A stretch of DNA of 64,000 nt from Fluctibacter halophilus (GTDB taxonomy: Bacteria; Pseudomonadota; Gammaproteobacteria; Enterobacterales; Alteromonadaceae), in assembly GCF_020687825.1 (NCBI RefSeq), contig NZ_JAJEWP010000005.1, positions 124,001-188,000 on the forward strand, given 5' to 3'. The translations under genes were made by a program, and so were the position numbers. The notes beneath the pieces are model-generated. The model saw nothing but the letters and a program-made list of their open reading frames with translations. It had not been told where the DNA came from and searched no databases. Positions 1 through 8,934 of this stretch are shown here, one piece after another; positions within the stretch are counted from its first letter, which is position 1; each line of letters opens with the position of its first letter.

Positions 1-1038
1 CGCACGCTGCTGTTTGTCATCCCTGACCAGCAGGCAAAATTCCTCACCACCAAACCGCGCGGTGAGATCCTGCTTGAAGTGCTGTTGGATGAGATTGGCC
101 ACGTGCTGAAGGACTTTATCACCACCATCGTGACCGTAATTATCATTGACCCGTTTAAAATGGTCTAAATCCATCAGTGCCAGCACATCTCCCGCTCGGG
201 CATGGTAGCGGGTAAGTTGCTCGAAAAAGTACCGTCGGTTGGCCAGCCCCGTCAGGTAGTCACTGTTGGCAGCCCGCTGTATCTCTGCAATTTGATCGAT
301 GTAATCCATGTTCTGGACAACACGGCACAAAAACTCTTCATGTTCGCAGGGCAGGTAAAGGAAGTCACTGGCGCCGTTTTTCATTAATCGCGCCGAAATG
401 GAACCGGAGCGTTTGTCCGTCATGCCGATGATCGCAAGTTGGGTAGCGTCAGCACTTTTACGAAACTGAGCGATCAGGGAAATGGCAGACTGCTCTACCA
501 GATTGTCATGTACCAGAACGAGCTTTATGTCTGGCGTTTCGGCCTGGATCTGCAATGCAAGGTCGGGATTGCTGGCAGGGTAGACCAGAAAGTTTAGCTG
601 GGTGAGGCGGGTGCATAGCGCGCTGCGGGAGCGTCGTTCACTGTCAACCACCAACACGCCGGTGTGTTTGTTGATTTCCAGTCTGTGCAGCAAACGCTGA
701 AGATATTCAAACACCTGGACACTGTCTTTAACGATGTAATCAACCACGCCAAAGCCCAGCACGTGCTTGCGCATTTCATTGTCGAGGTCGGTGGTCAGGG
801 CGATTGTGGGAAGAAACGCGTCAACTGCAAACTGAATGCCTTCACCGTGAGGCGCGTCAGGCAAAGTGTAGTCGACCACGGCGCACAGGAATTGTTCAGG
901 TGACTCTTGGTTAAACACCTGTTTGGCCTGAGTCAGAGAATCGCAACAAATGGCCGTTAACTGCGCTTTACCAATGACACGCTTCAATAACCTCGTACTG
1001 TGAGGTTGGTGTTCAATGACGAGCACTTTGTGGTGCAT
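1..1038 (-). CDS. Diguanylate cyclase with two receiver domains, partial
   Basis: The open frame reads in from the window edge and starts at the ATG complementary to 1036-1038, so the first 346 residues are present and the C-terminus is missing. Residues about 4-120 form a receiver domain with a phospho-acceptor candidate Asp56 (VVDYTLPD), Thr82 and Lys104. Its N-terminal acidic pair is reduced to Glu9-His10. A second receiver-like domain follows (VLVVDSE at 128-134, candidate Asp178). A GGDEF domain starts near residue 240, with the signature GGEEF at 330-334, so it should make cyclic di-GMP. The REC-REC-GGDEF order is that of PleD. The first receiver may be a weak phospho-acceptor and the second an adaptor; this is inference. 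Confidence 0.9.
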   Translation of the reverse strand, partial: MHHKVLVIEHQPHSTRLLKRVIGKAQLTAICCDSLTQAKQVFNQESPEQFLCAVVDYTLPDAPHGEGIQFAVDAFLPTIALTTDLDNEMRKHVLGFGVVDYIVKDSVQVFEYLQRLLHRLEINKHTGVLVVDSERRSRSALCTRLTQLNFLVYPASNPDLALQIQAETPDIKLVLVHDNLVEQSAISLIAQFRKSADATQLAIIGMTDKRSGSISARLMKNGASDFLYLPCEHEEFLCRVVQNMDYIDQIAEIQRAANSDYLTGLANRRYFFEQLTRYHARAGDVLALMDLDHFKRVNDNYGHDGGDKVLQHVANLIQQHFKQDLTARFGGEEFCLLVRDDKQQRA

Positions 1039-1104
1039 AGGACAGCCGCCGCGTGGATTTACTCTCAATCTATCAGATGGCAGCTGTCCGTCAATGTTCA
1101 GTGC

Positions 1105-3273
1105 TTATAGCGGGACCAGTTTAGCGTAGGCCATCATCAGCCATTTGTTGCCAAAGTCATCGAATCCTACTTCCACCCTGGCGTGGTCACCACAGCCCTC
1201 GTAATTCAACACTGTTCCGTCACCAAACTTTGGATGCGCTACCCGTTGACCCAGCGCCAGCCCGGTGTCATTGAACACTTCGTGACTGGTGGCCGGCTGG
1301 AAACGGTTGTGAACCGGGCGACTCACCGTATTGCGCAGGCGGACTTCCTCAACACAGTCAGCAGGTATTTCCCGAATGAAGCGCGATACTGTGTGGTACT
1401 TGTCCTGGCCATAGATACGTCGGCTTTCGGCGTAGGTCAGATAGAGTTTACGCATTGCACGGGTCATACCCACGTAACACAGGCGTCGTTCTTCTTCCAA
1501 ACGACCAGGCTCTTCGTGACTCATCTGGCTGGGGAACATGCCTTCTTCTACACCGGCGATAAACACCAATGGAAATTCCAGTCCCTTGGCCGTGTGGATC
1601 GTCATCATCTGTACCGCATCCTGGTGCGCATCGGCCTGCGCTTCGCCGGCCTCCAGCGAGGCATGGGCCAGAAAAGCTGCGAGCGGTGTCATGTTATCGA
1701 CATCCTCTGGCATATCAAACTGTTTGCAGGCAGTGACCAATTCTTCGAGGTTTTCCAGCCGTGACTGCGCCTTTTCACCTTTTTCGGCTTGGTACATGGC
1801 GTATAAACCACTGCTACGTATCACCGTGTCGGCCTGCTGATCCAGACATTGTTGTGCCGTGTGTTCCTGCAAGTGAAGGATCAGGTCAACGAAGCCTTGC
1901 AAGGCACTCGCTGCGCGTCCTGAAAGACGCTTTTCGCCGAGCAATTGCAATCCAGATTGCCACAGTGACTGGTTGGTGTTCTTGGCGGCATCCCGCACCA
2001 GGGCCAGGGTTTTCTCACCAATACCGCGAGCCGGCGTGTTCACTACCCGTTCAAACGCCGCATCATCAGCGGGGTGATTCACCATGCGCAGGTAGCCCAG
2101 TGCATCTTTGATTTCCTGACGCTCGAAAAAGCGTAAGCCGCCGTAGATGCGATACGGTATGCTTTCCTGCAGCAAAGCCTCTTCAAGGACCCGGGATTGG
2201 GCATTGTTGCGGTATAAAATGGCCACGTCTTCCAGTGCGTCGCCCTGGTCCCGCCATTCTTTGATACGGGCAATGATAAACCGCGCTTCATCCAGTTCGT
2301 TGAAGCCGGCGTAAACGGAAATTTTCTCGCCATCCCGATCATCGGTCCATAACTCTTTACCCAGACGACCCTGGTTATGATCGATCACCGCGTTGGCTGC
2401 TTTGAGAATGTGACCGGTAGAACGGTAATTCTGCTCCAATCGGATGGTTTCTGCGCCGGGGAAGTCACGCAGGAAATGCTGAATATTTTCAACATTCGCA
2501 CCACGCCAACCGTAAATGGACTGGTCGTCATCGCCCACAATGACCATGGTATTTTCAGGGGTTTTTAGCATTCGCAGCCAAGCGTACTGGATGTTATTGG
2601 TGTCCTGGAACTCGTCGACCAGAATAGCCCGGAAACGGCGCTGATAATGGGCCAGTACGTCGGGATGGTTGACCCACAATTCGTGGGCGCGCAGCAACAG
2701 TTCAGCGAAGTCGACCAGCCCTGAACGATCGCAGGTTTGTTGATAGACCTGGTATATTTCACGCATCTGGCGCTGGGTCGGATCGTCATTGACCTCGATG
2801 TGCTGGGGGCGCAGTCCTTCATCTTTATTGCCGTTGATGTACCATTGTATGTGCTTTGGTGCCCAGTGCTTTTCATCCAGGTTCATGGACTTGAGCACCC
2901 GCTTGATCAGCCGGTACTGATCGTCTGAATCGAGGATTTGAAAGTTTTGTGGCAGGTTGGCTTCCTGATAGTGGCTGCGTAGTAATCGATGCGCCAGCCC
3001 ATGAAACGTGCCCATCCACATGGTGTGCAGAGAACGTCCCATCAGGTGTTCTACCCGACCACGCATTTCCCGCGCTGCTTTATTGGTAAAGGTAACCGCC
3101 AGAATGCTGAATGGCGCGATATTCTCTACTTCCATCAACCATGCAATACGATGGACCAGTACCCGCGTTTTACCTGAGCCTGCACCTGCCAGCACCAGCA
3201 TGTCTTTGGCGTCAGCACCGACTGCTTGTCGTTGTCGCTCATTGAGTTGGTCGAGTAACCGCGATACGTCCAT
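1105..3273 (-). CDS. uvrD: DNA helicase II UvrD
   Basis: This superfamily 1A 3'-5' helicase unwinds the nicked strand after UvrABC incision and in mismatch repair. The protein is 722 residues, close to the usual length of about 720. Walker A is GAGSGKT at 30-36, followed by DEFQDTN, GDDDQSIYGWRG, QNYRS and the C-terminal VGMTRA motif. The C-terminus keeps the conserved FGDGTV and KLVPL tail. I chose the ATG at 3271-3273 (MDVSRLL) because an upstream in-frame start would add 72 residues foreign to the family. A candidate LexA box lies upstream at 3325-3340. In many relatives uvrD directly follows yigB; here cysE, on the other strand, separates them. Confidence 0.97.
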   Translation of the reverse strand: MDVSRLLDQLNERQRQAVGADAKDMLVLAGAGSGKTRVLVHRIAWLMEVENIAPFSILAVTFTNKAAREMRGRVEHLMGRSLHTMWMGTFHGLAHRLLRSHYQEANLPQNFQILDSDDQYRLIKRVLKSMNLDEKHWAPKHIQWYINGNKDEGLRPQHIEVNDDPTQRQMREIYQVYQQTCDRSGLVDFAELLLRAHELWVNHPDVLAHYQRRFRAILVDEFQDTNNIQYAWLRMLKTPENTMVIVGDDDQSIYGWRGANVENIQHFLRDFPGAETIRLEQNYRSTGHILKAANAVIDHNQGRLGKELWTDDRDGEKISVYAGFNELDEARFIIARIKEWRDQGDALEDVAILYRNNAQSRVLEEALLQESIPYRIYGGLRFFERQEIKDALGYLRMVNHPADDAAFERVVNTPARGIGEKTLALVRDAAKNTNQSLWQSGLQLLGEKRLSGRAASALQGFVDLILHLQEHTAQQCLDQQADTVIRSSGLYAMYQAEKGEKAQSRLENLEELVTACKQFDMPEDVDNMTPLAAFLAHASLEAGEAQADAHQDAVQMMTIHTAKGLEFPLVFIAGVEEGMFPSQMSHEEPGRLEEERRLCYVGMTRAMRKLYLTYAESRRIYGQDKYHTVSRFIREIPADCVEEVRLRNTVSRPVHNRFQPATSHEVFNDTGLALGQRVAHPKFGDGTVLNYEGCGDHARVEVGFDDFGNKWLMMAYAKLVPL

Positions 3274-3324
3274 CTGAGGTCCTTTGGGGTAGCTTACTTC
3301 AGCCGCAAAGTATACCGATACATA

Positions 3325-3340
3325 CTGTGTTTTTATACAC
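3325..3340 (-). promoter_or_regulatory. Candidate LexA (SOS) box of uvrD
   Basis: The plus-strand text is CTGTGTTTTTATACAC. It matches 12 of 16 positions of the gammaproteobacterial consensus CTG-(TA-rich)10-CAG and is preceded by TA, as in the extended site. The right half-site ends in CAC instead of CAG. It lies about 50 bases upstream of the uvrD start, and uvrD is a known SOS gene in Escherichia coli. The site also lies upstream of the divergent cysE. The match is imperfect, so this remains a prediction. Confidence 0.4.
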
Positions 3341-3440
3341 TTAATTGGATTCGCTATTAGATAGAACCCATTGCTATTCGGCAAAACCCGGTAACAACCG
3401 TTACACTTGTGTTTTGCCTCAATCATCACTACGGAACAGC

Positions 3441-4244
3441 ATGAGCGCCACAGCACCCCTACACCATACCGACACTTTTTGGCAGACATTGAAACAAGAA
3501 GCGGAGCAAGTGATCCGTCAGGAGCCTTTATTGGCCAGTTTTATTCATGCCTGCATTCTTGCTCATCACAACTTTGAAGCGGCGTTGAGTTTTATTTTGT
3601 CGAATAAAATGAAAGATGATGTGATGCAGGTGCTGGCCATTCGTGAAGTGTTCGATGAGGCCTATATGCTCGAGCCCGCCATCGTGGATGCTGCTATCAG
3701 TGACATCAAGGCGGTGTTTGACCGCGACCCTGCTGTGCATTCCTACCTGACGGTACTGATCCACTTTAAAGGCTTCCAATCGATTCAGGTTCATCGACTG
3801 GCCCATTACCTGTGGAAACGAAGACGCACGGATCTTGCGCTGTTCATTCAAAGCCGTAACTCCCAGGTGTTCGGTGTTGATATTCATCCGGCAGCGCAGT
3901 TTGGTCGCGGCGTGATGTTTGACCATGCCACCGGCATTGTGGTCGGCGAGACCACGGTGATTGAGGACAATGTATCTATCCTGCAGTCGGTAACCCTGGG
4001 AGGGACCGGCAATGAATCTGGTGATCGTCATCCGAAGATCCGCCAGGGTGTCATGGTCGGGTCCGGCGCTAAAATCCTCGGCAATATCGAAATTGGCAGA
4101 GGCTCCAAGGTGGGAGCCGGTAGTGTGGTACTGAGTGATGTACCTGCCCACGTCACTGTAGTGGGTGTGCCGGCTAAAATCGTGGGTCGCCCCTGTTGCG
4201 AAAACCCCTGTGAAACCATGGATCAGAACGTTTTAGAGGACTGA
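3441..4244 (+). CDS. cysE: Serine O-acetyltransferase CysE
   Basis: Transfers acetyl from acetyl-CoA to L-serine, the first step of cysteine synthesis. The protein is 267 residues; the E. coli enzyme is 273. The N-terminal helical domain (about 10-140) is followed by a left-handed beta-helix of hexapeptide repeats. Catalytic Asp161-His162 lie in FDHATGIVVGET, and the acetyl-CoA loop QSVTLGGTGNE follows. The C-terminal tail has a CCENPC cluster. I chose the ATG at 3441 because the longer frame adds 32 residues not typical of the family, and ACGGA lies at a workable distance upstream. It points against its neighbours, between yigB and uvrD, which are usually adjacent. Confidence 0.95.
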   Translation: MSATAPLHHTDTFWQTLKQEAEQVIRQEPLLASFIHACILAHHNFEAALSFILSNKMKDDVMQVLAIREVFDEAYMLEPAIVDAAISDIKAVFDRDPAVHSYLTVLIHFKGFQSIQVHRLAHYLWKRRRTDLALFIQSRNSQVFGVDIHPAAQFGRGVMFDHATGIVVGETTVIEDNVSILQSVTLGGTGNESGDRHPKIRQGVMVGSGAKILGNIEIGRGSKVGAGSVVLSDVPAHVTVVGVPAKIVGRPCCENPCETMDQNVLED

Positions 4245-4247
4245 GAT

Positions 4248-4964
4248 CTAAGCCAGCTCAAGCAGTTCATCCAGCGTATCAAGCTGAATATCGGGTAACA
4301 CCTGAACAGGCTCATGTTGCAATGACATGGGCCGGTTGTGTGCATACCAGGCAGTGCTGTAACCGGCACGACGGGCGCCCATAACGTCTTTCTCCAGATT
4401 GTCTCCGATGTGCAAGATGTGCTGGGCGGGCAGGTCAAGGTGTTGCTGAGCGATGGTGAACATGGTGCCATCAGGTTTCATCGGCTGCTGCAGATTGGCA
4501 TGCAGACACAGGTCAAAGTAGTCTGCGATGCCAATTGCCTTAAGGTTCACATTGCCATTGGTAATGGCCACCAGTGGCCACCGTTGTGCACACCTGCTTA
4601 ATAAAGAACATATAGTCTTATCTACTTTGAAGTCACTTCGAACCGCGTAAAAGTGGTTGAATGCATCCTCGACCAAGCGAGAGAGCTGAGGCTCTTTACA
4701 GCCAGCTAAAGACAGGCCGTGGGTTAGGGTGTGCAGACGCAGCGCACCCATATCGGTGGCCAGTCGGGGCTGCCGAGACAGCACATGGTCGCGACAGTCC
4801 CGCCAGTAGGAAGGAGCAAGTGATTGTGTGGCGGGCCATTCTTGGTGCAGGTAAGCGCGCAATGCCTGTTCTGCACGACGCATCACCGGGGTGTTGTCAT
4901 ACAGGGTATCATCGAGATCAAAACTGAGGGCGGCCGGTTTGGGCAGGCGTCGATACCAGCGCAT
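4248..4964 (-). CDS. yigB: HAD-family phosphatase, YigB-like
   Basis: This is a haloacid dehalogenase-type hydrolase of 238 residues. Motif I is FDLDDTLYD with nucleophile Asp16 and acid/base Asp18. Motif II is AITNGN, and the C-terminal motif is HIGDNLEKDVMGARRAG. In E. coli, YigB contributes to FMN dephosphorylation. The gene lies 3 bases downstream of xerC in the conserved dapF-DUF484-xerC-yigB order, which supports the family name more strongly than the sequence alone. Its 3' end converges on cysE with a gap of three bases. Confidence 0.88.
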   Translation of the reverse strand: MRWYRRLPKPAALSFDLDDTLYDNTPVMRRAEQALRAYLHQEWPATQSLAPSYWRDCRDHVLSRQPRLATDMGALRLHTLTHGLSLAGCKEPQLSRLVEDAFNHFYAVRSDFKVDKTICSLLSRCAQRWPLVAITNGNVNLKAIGIADYFDLCLHANLQQPMKPDGTMFTIAQQHLDLPAQHILHIGDNLEKDVMGARRAGYSTAWYAHNRPMSLQHEPVQVLPDIQLDTLDELLELA

Positions 4965-4967
4965 AAA

Positions 4968-5861
4968 CTATCCTTTCTTGGCGCGCGGGTGCGCCTTATC
5001 GTAGACCTTGGCCAGGTGTTGAAAATCCAGGTGGGTATAGATCTGGGTGGTGGACAGGTTGGCGTGTCCGAGCAACTCCTGCACACCGCGCAGATCGCCG
5101 CTGGATTCAAGAATATGGGTGGCAAAAGAGTGTCTTAATTTATGTGGATTGACGGTAACGTCCAATCCCTGCTGGCGAGCCCAATGGGCCAGCCGCTTGG
5201 CAATTTGCCGCACACCAATACGTTGTTTACGCTGGCTCAGAAACAAGGCGGGCTCGTGATCCTGACGCCACTGTTCGCGCACAGCCAGCCATTTTTGCAG
5301 CCAGTCTCTGGCCTGTCGTCCAATGGGGACGCGGCGTTCCTTGCTACCTTTACCCCAGACCCGAAGTTGACCATTGGCGAGCACATCGCCGACGTTAAGC
5401 CCCTGTAACTCGGACAACCGTAACCCACACCCATAGGCCAGTTCGAACATGGCGCGATCACGAATGGCCATCGGTGAGTCAGGGGCGATGGTCAGGAGCT
5501 GCTGAACTTGGTCCACATGCAGTTGCTTTGGCAGAGGGCGCCCTTGCTTAGGCGGCTGGATACCCTTGGCGGGGTTGCTTTTTAACACGTTATGGGCGAC
5601 TAAAAACTCGCACAAGCCGCGTAACGCAGATAGCCGTAATGCCAATGAGCGCGGAGAAAGGTTTTGGCGCCTGCTACGTTGCAATACCTCGCGCACTTTG
5701 CGGCTATCCAGCTCGGACCAATCATTGATCGCTGCCAGTGCCATGACGGTGTCGAGCTGGCGACGATAATGAACGCGGGTCGCCTGGGCCAGGTTGCGCT
5801 CGTAATGAAGGTGTTCGATGAATTTATCCAGCCAGGCATGCATGCCATGTGGCCCAGACAT
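4968..5861 (-). CDS. xerC: Tyrosine recombinase XerC
   Basis: Acts with XerD at the dif site to resolve chromosome dimers at division. The protein is 297 residues, normal for the family. An N-terminal SAM-like core-binding domain spans about 8-95. The catalytic domain has Arg148 (GLRLSEL), the beta-hairpin lysine in WGKGSKERR, His240 and Arg243 (HKLRHSFATH), His266 (LLGHANLSTTQIYTH) and nucleophile Tyr275. The start codon overlaps the stop of the DUF484 gene by one base in a shared ATGA, so translation is probably coupled. Confidence 0.96.
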   Translation of the reverse strand: MSGPHGMHAWLDKFIEHLHYERNLAQATRVHYRRQLDTVMALAAINDWSELDSRKVREVLQRSRRQNLSPRSLALRLSALRGLCEFLVAHNVLKSNPAKGIQPPKQGRPLPKQLHVDQVQQLLTIAPDSPMAIRDRAMFELAYGCGLRLSELQGLNVGDVLANGQLRVWGKGSKERRVPIGRQARDWLQKWLAVREQWRQDHEPALFLSQRKQRIGVRQIAKRLAHWARQQGLDVTVNPHKLRHSFATHILESSGDLRGVQELLGHANLSTTQIYTHLDFQHLAKVYDKAHPRAKKG

Positions 5862-6556
5862 CAGTAGCCTGCCAGTTTGGGCAACAATATGTTGAGAAAC
5901 TGTTGGAGCTGAGAAATCAGCAATGTGTCCATGTCCGGATTGAAGTGGCTCGGGTCTCGGCTGCCCACTGCCAGAATGCCCAGTTCGCCTTTATCGCCCA
6001 GCAACATCAGGGCGGCAGACTCGGCCGGCTGGACACCAAACAACAGTTGTTTCTCGTGTTGGCTTAAACGACCAAAGAAGAAACATTCTTTTTTAAATCG
6101 CTTTTCAATGAATAACTTACGTTGAATCTCAGGAAGAGCATTGGCGCCGCTGAAGGCCCGCAAAGTGACCGATGCCAATTTCAATTGATTGATCATCGCG
6201 TCTCGCAAAACGTCAGTGACTTCGCTGAAATAACGGCACTTGAGCAAGCGCATGTTCAGATCGGCATAAACCCGATAGATGGCTTCATTCTGCTTGGCGA
6301 TGTCGATCAACTGATTGAGTTTGATACTGAGCTGTCGTGACTTGGCTCGTAGCTGCTCGCTCTGTAACTCGACCAGAGATACGCTACCTTTTTGCTGATG
6401 AGGGATCTGCAGCTGTTCGAGAATATCGGGGTGCTGAATGAAAAAGTCAGGGTTGGCCTGCAGGTACGCAACCACATCGGCGTCGCTGACGGCAGCGACA
6501 CTGTCCAATTCGGTCAAGGGTGCTTTGGCGCAGGATTGTCCCGATACTTCATTCAT
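5861..6556 (-). CDS. DUF484 (YigA-like) protein
   Basis: A 231-residue cytoplasmic protein of the DUF484 family, which always sits between dapF and xerC in many gammaproteobacteria. The N-terminal part has the family signature [12 protein letters not shown] at about 28-39 and a short helical stretch rich in Gln/Leu. The C-terminal part resembles a GAF-like fold ([20 protein letters not shown]). No catalytic residues are known. The start overlaps the dapF stop in an ATGA. Function is unknown; gene order suggests only co-expression with dapF and xerC. Confidence 0.9.
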   Translation of the reverse strand: MNEVSGQSCAKAPLTELDSVAAVSDADVVAYLQANPDFFIQHPDILEQLQIPHQQKGSVSLVELQSEQLRAKSRQLSIKLNQLIDIAKQNEAIYRVYADLNMRLLKCRYFSEVTDVLRDAMINQLKLASVTLRAFSGANALPEIQRKLFIEKRFKKECFFFGRLSQHEKQLLFGVQPAESAALMLLGDKGELGILAVGSRDPSHFNPDMDTLLISQLQQFLNILLPKLAGY

Positions 6557-7383
6557 AGGCTCAAATATCCATCAAAAATGTGCTCGGCGGGCCCGGTCAT
6601 CTTGAGCACATTGTCTTTGCCCTGCCAACGGATCCGCAGACTGCCACCAGGTAAATCTACCTGAACATCTTTGCCCAGTTTACCTTGAACTTGCCCAACT
6701 GCAACTGCTGCGCATGCGCCGCTTCCACAGGCCAGGGTTTCACCACAGCCGCGCTCGTAAACCCGCAGCTTGATGTGACTGTCATTCAGTATTTGCATAA
6801 AGCCAACGTTGACCCCTTCAGGGAAACGTTCGTGCTGGGTCAGTATGGGGCCAGTGGTTTCGACATCCGCTTGGTCGATATCGTCTACCGTCAGTACACA
6901 GTGTGGATTGCCCATCGACACGGCACCGACAAAGAAGGTCTGCTCGTCGGCGCGGATAATGTAAGTGCCTTCTTCTTTATTCGCTTTCAGCGGGATGTCG
7001 ACAGGGTCGAACTGTGGCTTTCCCATGTTGACCGTCACCTGGCCATCCTTTTCAAGGTACATGACCATGCGACCTGCTTTGGTGCTGACAACGATCTTAT
7101 TGCGGTTGGTCAGCCCTTTCATGCGCACAAAACGGGCAAAACAACGGGCGCCATTTCCGCATTGGGACACTTCCGAGCCATCCGCATTGAAAATACGATA
7201 GTGGAAGTCCTGTTCAGGATCATAAGGAGGCTCAACCAGCAACAACTGATCGAAGCCGATACCAAAATTGCGGTCAGCCAGTTGGACGATTTTCTCTTTG
7301 GAGAAAAACACGTTTTGCGTGACGTTGTCGACAACGACAAAGTCATTGCCAAGTCCTTGCATCTTAGAAAATTGGATTTGCAT
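6553..7383 (-). CDS. dapF: Diaminopimelate epimerase DapF
   Basis: Converts LL-diaminopimelate to meso-diaminopimelate for lysine and peptidoglycan synthesis. The protein is 276 residues from ATG 7381-7383; E. coli has 274. A GTG two codons earlier is possible. The two catalytic cysteines are Cys75 (QCGNGARCF) and Cys219 ([10 protein letters not shown]). The N-terminal [15 protein letters not shown] is the family signature. It follows lysA by about 30 bases, so consecutive steps of the lysine pathway are co-transcribed. Confidence 0.97.
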   Translation of the reverse strand: MQIQFSKMQGLGNDFVVVDNVTQNVFFSKEKIVQLADRNFGIGFDQLLLVEPPYDPEQDFHYRIFNADGSEVSQCGNGARCFARFVRMKGLTNRNKIVVSTKAGRMVMYLEKDGQVTVNMGKPQFDPVDIPLKANKEEGTYIIRADEQTFFVGAVSMGNPHCVLTVDDIDQADVETTGPILTQHERFPEGVNVGFMQILNDSHIKLRVYERGCGETLACGSGACAAVAVGQVQGKLGKDVQVDLPGGSLRIRWQGKDNVLKMTGPAEHIFDGYLSL

Positions 7384-7413
7384 TACCACATATTCGGCAT
7401 CGTTTTCGCTAGT

Positions 7414-8664
7414 TTACGAAACTTTATGCTCTCCTTTCCATAGGTCTTGTCGTTTTTCTCGTTCACGCACCAGAAAAGCCCGTTCGCCATCCACCAGGAT
7501 TTCGGCCGCGCGGGGCCGACTGTTGTAATTGGAGGCCATCACAAAGCCATAGGCACCCGCACTGCGCACGGCCAATAAATCGCCGGCCTGGATCCCCAAC
7601 TCGCGATCTTTACCCAAAAAGTCGCCGGTTTCGCACACCGGTCCCACCACGTCATAGATGCGGTGAGTGCGTTGCAGAGATTGATCCACTTCGATGATCC
7701 GCTGCCAGGCTGAATACAACGCCGGGCGCAGCAAATCATTCATCGCAGCATCAACGATGGCAAAATTCTTTTCTTCACCTTCTTTCAGAAACTCAACTTC
7801 GGTCAGCAATATGCCAGCATTGGCCATGATTGCACGTCCGGGCTCAAAAATCAGAGTTAAATCCGGTCGTTGTGCCATGCGGGTCATCAAGGCTTCGACA
7901 TATTGGTCGGGATGTGGGGGAGTCTCCTCACGGTAATTCACACCCAGACCGCCGCCCACATCCAGGTGGCGAATGTGGATGCCTTGCTCTGCCAGTTCAT
8001 CAATCAATGCCAACAAGCGATCTAAGGCATCGACAAAGGGCGTGCTGTCGGTTAACTGGCTGCCGATATGACAATCCATCCCAACCACATCCAGGTTCGG
8101 ATAGCTGGCGGCCAGTTGGTAGATACGCACGGCGTGGTCCCGGGCGACGCCGAATTTGTTGGCTTTTAATCCGGTCGAAATGTACGGGTGTGTCTTGGCG
8201 TCAACGTCTGGATTTATTCGGATCGAAATCGGTGCCTGCTTGCCTCGGGCTCCGGCTACCTCATCAATGCGCGCCAGTTCCGCTTCTGACTCAACGTTAA
8301 AACACAGGATATTGGCATCCAGGGCTTCACCAATTTCTTCGCGGGTTTTGCCCACACCGGAAAACACCACTTTGGCGGGATCACCGCCAGCTTCAAGTAC
8401 CCTCGCCAACTCACCGCCGGATACAATATCAAAGCCGGAGCCAAGCTTGGCCAGTACACTCAGCACGCCCAGGTTGGAGTTGGCCTTTACCGCATAGCAG
8501 ACCAAATGTGGATGTTTGCCTGCTGCCCGGTCAAAGGCATGCCAGTGACGTTCAATGGTGGCTCGGCTGTAGACATACAAAGGCGTGCCGTGTTGCCTGG
8601 CCAGCTCAGTGACATCACACTGCTCTGCAAACAAACGTTGATTCTGGTACTGGAAAAAGTCCAC
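7414..8664 (-). CDS. lysA: Diaminopimelate decarboxylase LysA
   Basis: Pyridoxal-phosphate enzyme that makes L-lysine from meso-diaminopimelate. The protein is 416 residues with an alanine racemase-fold barrel. The PLP lysine is Lys60 in CYAVKANSN. Further landmarks are HIGSQLTD, the phosphate-binding EPGRAIMANAG, and the active-site cysteine in GPVCETGDFLG. The start is a GTG (complement of 8662-8664) directly after the lptM stop TGA, which implies coupling to the small lipoprotein gene. Confidence 0.96.
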   Translation of the reverse strand: MDFFQYQNQRLFAEQCDVTELARQHGTPLYVYSRATIERHWHAFDRAAGKHPHLVCYAVKANSNLGVLSVLAKLGSGFDIVSGGELARVLEAGGDPAKVVFSGVGKTREEIGEALDANILCFNVESEAELARIDEVAGARGKQAPISIRINPDVDAKTHPYISTGLKANKFGVARDHAVRIYQLAASYPNLDVVGMDCHIGSQLTDSTPFVDALDRLLALIDELAEQGIHIRHLDVGGGLGVNYREETPPHPDQYVEALMTRMAQRPDLTLIFEPGRAIMANAGILLTEVEFLKEGEEKNFAIVDAAMNDLLRPALYSAWQRIIEVDQSLQRTHRIYDVVGPVCETGDFLGKDRELGIQAGDLLAVRSAGAYGFVMASNYNSRPRAAEILVDGERAFLVREREKRQDLWKGEHKVS

Positions 8665-8826
8665 TCAGGCCCCCTGTTCTTGATCAGGCGATTGCGCGGG
8701 TGGTGTTTGTTGTTCAGGCGCATTATCTGCCGGTGGAGGCGCGGTTAGCGGCCCTTTATTGCCACAGGCGCCAAGGGTGAATAACAGGCAGATGAGCGCG
8801 AAACAACGGCGGAAAGTCGGCTGCAT
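8665..8826 (-). CDS. lptM: Small outer-membrane lipoprotein LptM (YifL)
   Basis: A 53-residue lipoprotein precursor. The signal peptide MQPTFRRCFALICLLFTLGAC ends in a lipobox whose cysteine becomes the lipidated N-terminus. The mature start CGNKGPLTAP matches the LptM/YifL family, which helps mature the LptD-LptE lipopolysaccharide translocon. The rest is Pro/Gln-rich. I chose the ATG complementary to 8824-8826 because it puts the signal peptide at the N-terminus and GAGAG lies upstream. It is adjacent to lysA, as in many gammaproteobacteria. Confidence 0.88.
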   Translation of the reverse strand: MQPTFRRCFALICLLFTLGACGNKGPLTAPPPADNAPEQQTPPAQSPDQEQGA

Positions 8827-8934
8827 ACCAAGGACTCTCGGATAATTTGATGATGCCGGTATCATCCCATCGGTGGGGGAAAAATCAATAACCGAATGGG
8901 AATTTTAACCATCCGATGGCATAAGGTGAGAAGG

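Noticed and set aside
6685-7443. A 252-codon open frame on the plus strand
   Set aside because: It is antisense to dapF, whose two catalytic cysteines are intact; no ribosome site or family match.
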